This document shows, piece by piece, positions 62,339 through 64,000 of a DNA stretch of 64,000 bases. The first letter of the stretch is position 1. Each line of letters opens with the position of its first letter. A program made the position numbers and the translations under genes. The DNA comes from Epiperipatus broadwayi (Eukaryota > Onychophora > Udeonychophora > Euonychophora > Peripatidae), in assembly GCA_028023455.1 (NCBI GenBank), contig JAQFVV010006342.1, positions 829,001 through 893,000 of the forward strand. Direction: 5' to 3'. The notes beneath the pieces are model-generated. The model had not been told where the DNA came from, did no database searches, and was given only the letters and a program-made list of their open reading frames with translations.

Positions 62339-62427
62339 ATTGATGGTTGAGAGGTCAGTGCAACTGCCTTGCACTAGCAGGCAGTTGCCCGGGTTGTGGG
62401 TTCACGTCCCGGCCGATGCTATGACAC
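62339..62427 (+). mobile_element. SINE-3, copy 3 (best A and B boxes)
   Basis: A-box-like tggttgagagg (62344-62354), a GC-rich long-arm region gcactagcaggcagttgcccgg, B-box gggttcacgtccc (62398-62410), then ggccgatgctatgacac tail. The layout suits derivation from a class II (Leu/Ser) tRNA. Confidence 0.8.
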
Positions 62428-63433
62428 TTTAAAAAAAACATGATAGAAAGGATAATACATAAGTACCTACATTTGAAATAACAATCCTTTATTAGCACTT
62501 TCACATAAGTACATGTAATTACCTAATAATGGTTTTAATGAAAGATGAAAGATCAGCTGTAAAAATAAATAAATGAATGGTTTATTGCTTGACACTTCAT
62601 AAATAAGTTCAAAAGCTGGAAGTGACGAGTGGAGCCCCAATCATATACTATGAGTTCCAGAATCTCTATCATTACACTAACAACACAAGGCATTAGTCAG
62701 AAATTAAAGAATTTGACTATTCATATTAAAAGCAAAAAAATTTTTTGATTGACAAACATTTTCATTCCTTTTTCTTTTTTTTTTGCTGCAAGGAAACTAT
62801 TAAAAAGCAGACAATTTTCATTATGAAAATTTTTTAATAATTAATAAATTTATTTTAAAAAATTACTGAAATCATTATCAATAGGAGGACAGAATTTTTC
62901 TTTTACCTATTCAAGCCATAACTATAACCATCCAATACTGATCAGTAAATGGATAGCTAAAGGATAATTGTGTCAAATTAATCTGGATTGGTCAAATGAG
63001 GATGAATATAAGAAATAATCATAATGTAGTATAAAGCCTTTCCCACTAAAGAAACCTTCTATCCTTCTAAGGGTATATCACTGTATTTAATATAATAATA
63101 TGAGATGAAAAAAATGAATTCTTTTTATAATTTTACATTTAGAAAAAAATGGAAATAAAGTGAATATTAATCAAGAAAATATTTATCAAATTCTAAAAAC
63201 TACAGAAGTTCCTCACTTTTAAAAGACTTTTAATAGTAATAAGAAATTACTCTAAGACGATTATATACAACTCAATGAAAATAATATAACTATTTTTTTA
63301 TTACATGAAATATTAATAGCCAGGATATAACTGAATCCCAAACAGTTTAGTTTTAGTTTTACCAGCTGCTATTTGTAAAGTGTGTTAATATTTGTAATTA
63401 TATATAGGCCTATTTTCATCACCTTATTTTAAC
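62428..63433. other. No recognisable feature
   Basis: AT-rich, with gaagtgacgagtggagcccc near 62.62 kb the only GC-rich patch. Confidence 0.45.
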
Positions 63434-63929
63434 TGTTAAATGTTTTTAAAAAATTCAAATTTTATTTATATTTTTCAAATAAATTCAATTATCAGCAATA
63501 GCACATAGATTAGAATAGATCGCAATGTTTTGGATGTTATTCTCTTCCCTCCATGTATTTTCTGGTCTTATCAGTAACAGTCGTTGCATAATAACAACCA
63601 AATTACTTTTAGATGAGTGAATGTTGAATTCAAGGCAATACTTTAACCAACTATTCTATTTTGCCTTTTGTAGGAAATATATGAATGTTTTATTGACCAT
63701 TATCTTTGACAGAATAATCTAATTGATTAAAGCACCACTTTGAATTCAGTATTCCTAAAACATAACGGTTACTGGATTAATTTCAATCCTACTATTATGC
63801 CTGAAGGAGAGAAAAAAATCACTCAAAGTATTGTGCTGTGTTCTAACCTGTGGATAATTAATAACAAGTGAATGTAGTTGAAAAGTTTAAATAAAGTTTG
63901 AATTTTTCTAAAAGCATTTAATATTGCTG
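63434..63929. mobile_element. SINE-2 head-to-head inverted pair, copy 4 (decayed)
   Basis: The left half (minus) runs to about 63665 and the right half (plus) from about 63705. Shared pieces: caatgttttggatgttattctc, tggtcttatcagtaacag, gaattcaaggcaatactttaacc on the left; the inverse on the right with agttgaaaagtttaaataaag. Outer ttggactatttcc ends are missing. It directly abuts a SINE-1. Confidence 0.8.
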
Positions 63930-64000
63930 ACCCATCTGATCACACAGATGATTGCTGGTTTAGCATGAAATACGTATATTGGTGATTATTTATCTTTTCA
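63930..64000 (+). mobile_element. SINE-1, cut by the window end
   Basis: tgctgacccatctgatcacac (an inverse head scrap) is followed by tgctggtttagcatgaaatac and ggtgattatttatcttttca, identical to the start of the right arm at 19.85 kb. The inverse scrap beside it suggests another folded copy. Confidence 0.8.

Noticed and set aside
62339-62427. Possible genuine tRNA gene
   Set aside because: A and B boxes are present but the acceptor stem does not close, the anticodon loop is not clear and two other copies share the same non-tRNA tail, so it is a SINE.

Overview
This window is AT-rich (about three-quarters A+T by eye) non-coding DNA from an animal, most likely an invertebrate. I find no host protein-coding gene, rRNA, genuine tRNA, CRISPR array or bacterial-type operon. 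Open frames are short and scattered on both strands, as expected by chance in AT-rich DNA. The readable coding sequence consists of broken transposable-element remnants. Their mix (Penelope-like with GIY-YIG endonuclease, non-LTR LINEs, Merlin, hAT, a Helitron-type helicase scrap, an LTR element with gag) together with several tRNA-derived short elements fits a metazoan. I cannot name the species.

Layout. 0-11 kb: foldback and tRNA-derived elements in otherwise blank DNA, plus a ~344-bp tandem duplication at 9.7-10.4 kb. 11.6-34.3 kb: three diverged but colinear copies of one ancestral segment (sub-blocks here called R2, R3, R1), at about 11.6-19.3, 23.3-30.1 and 31.5-33.2 kb, with a possible fourth fragment near 34 kb. 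Different insertions spread the copies apart: a TA-flanked inverted-repeat transposon (13.8-14.8 kb), palindromic SINE pairs (17.7 and 22.1 kb, with a third palindrome at 19.4 kb) and a head-to-head Penelope dimer (27.1-29.3 kb). LINE 3' ends lie at 30.6-31.3 and 33.2-33.5 kb. 35.5-40.3 kb: a gag-only LTR-type element on the minus strand with a long leader. 40-64 kb: sparser DNA with a long LINE 3' part (45.6-46.7 kb), MITE and foldback elements, helicase, hAT and Merlin remnants, and more palindromic SINE pairs.

The most unusual property is the number of head-to-head inverted duplications. Unrelated families (two tRNA-derived SINEs, a hairpin element, a Penelope retroelement and several anonymous sequences) all occur as foldbacks with arms of tens to about a thousand bases. 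One SINE family is found only as inverted pairs. The three-copy segment also gives natural 'empty sites' that date and delimit some insertions. Nothing here is a functional gene system; the interest lies in how the elements arose and in the long hairpin RNAs they could form.
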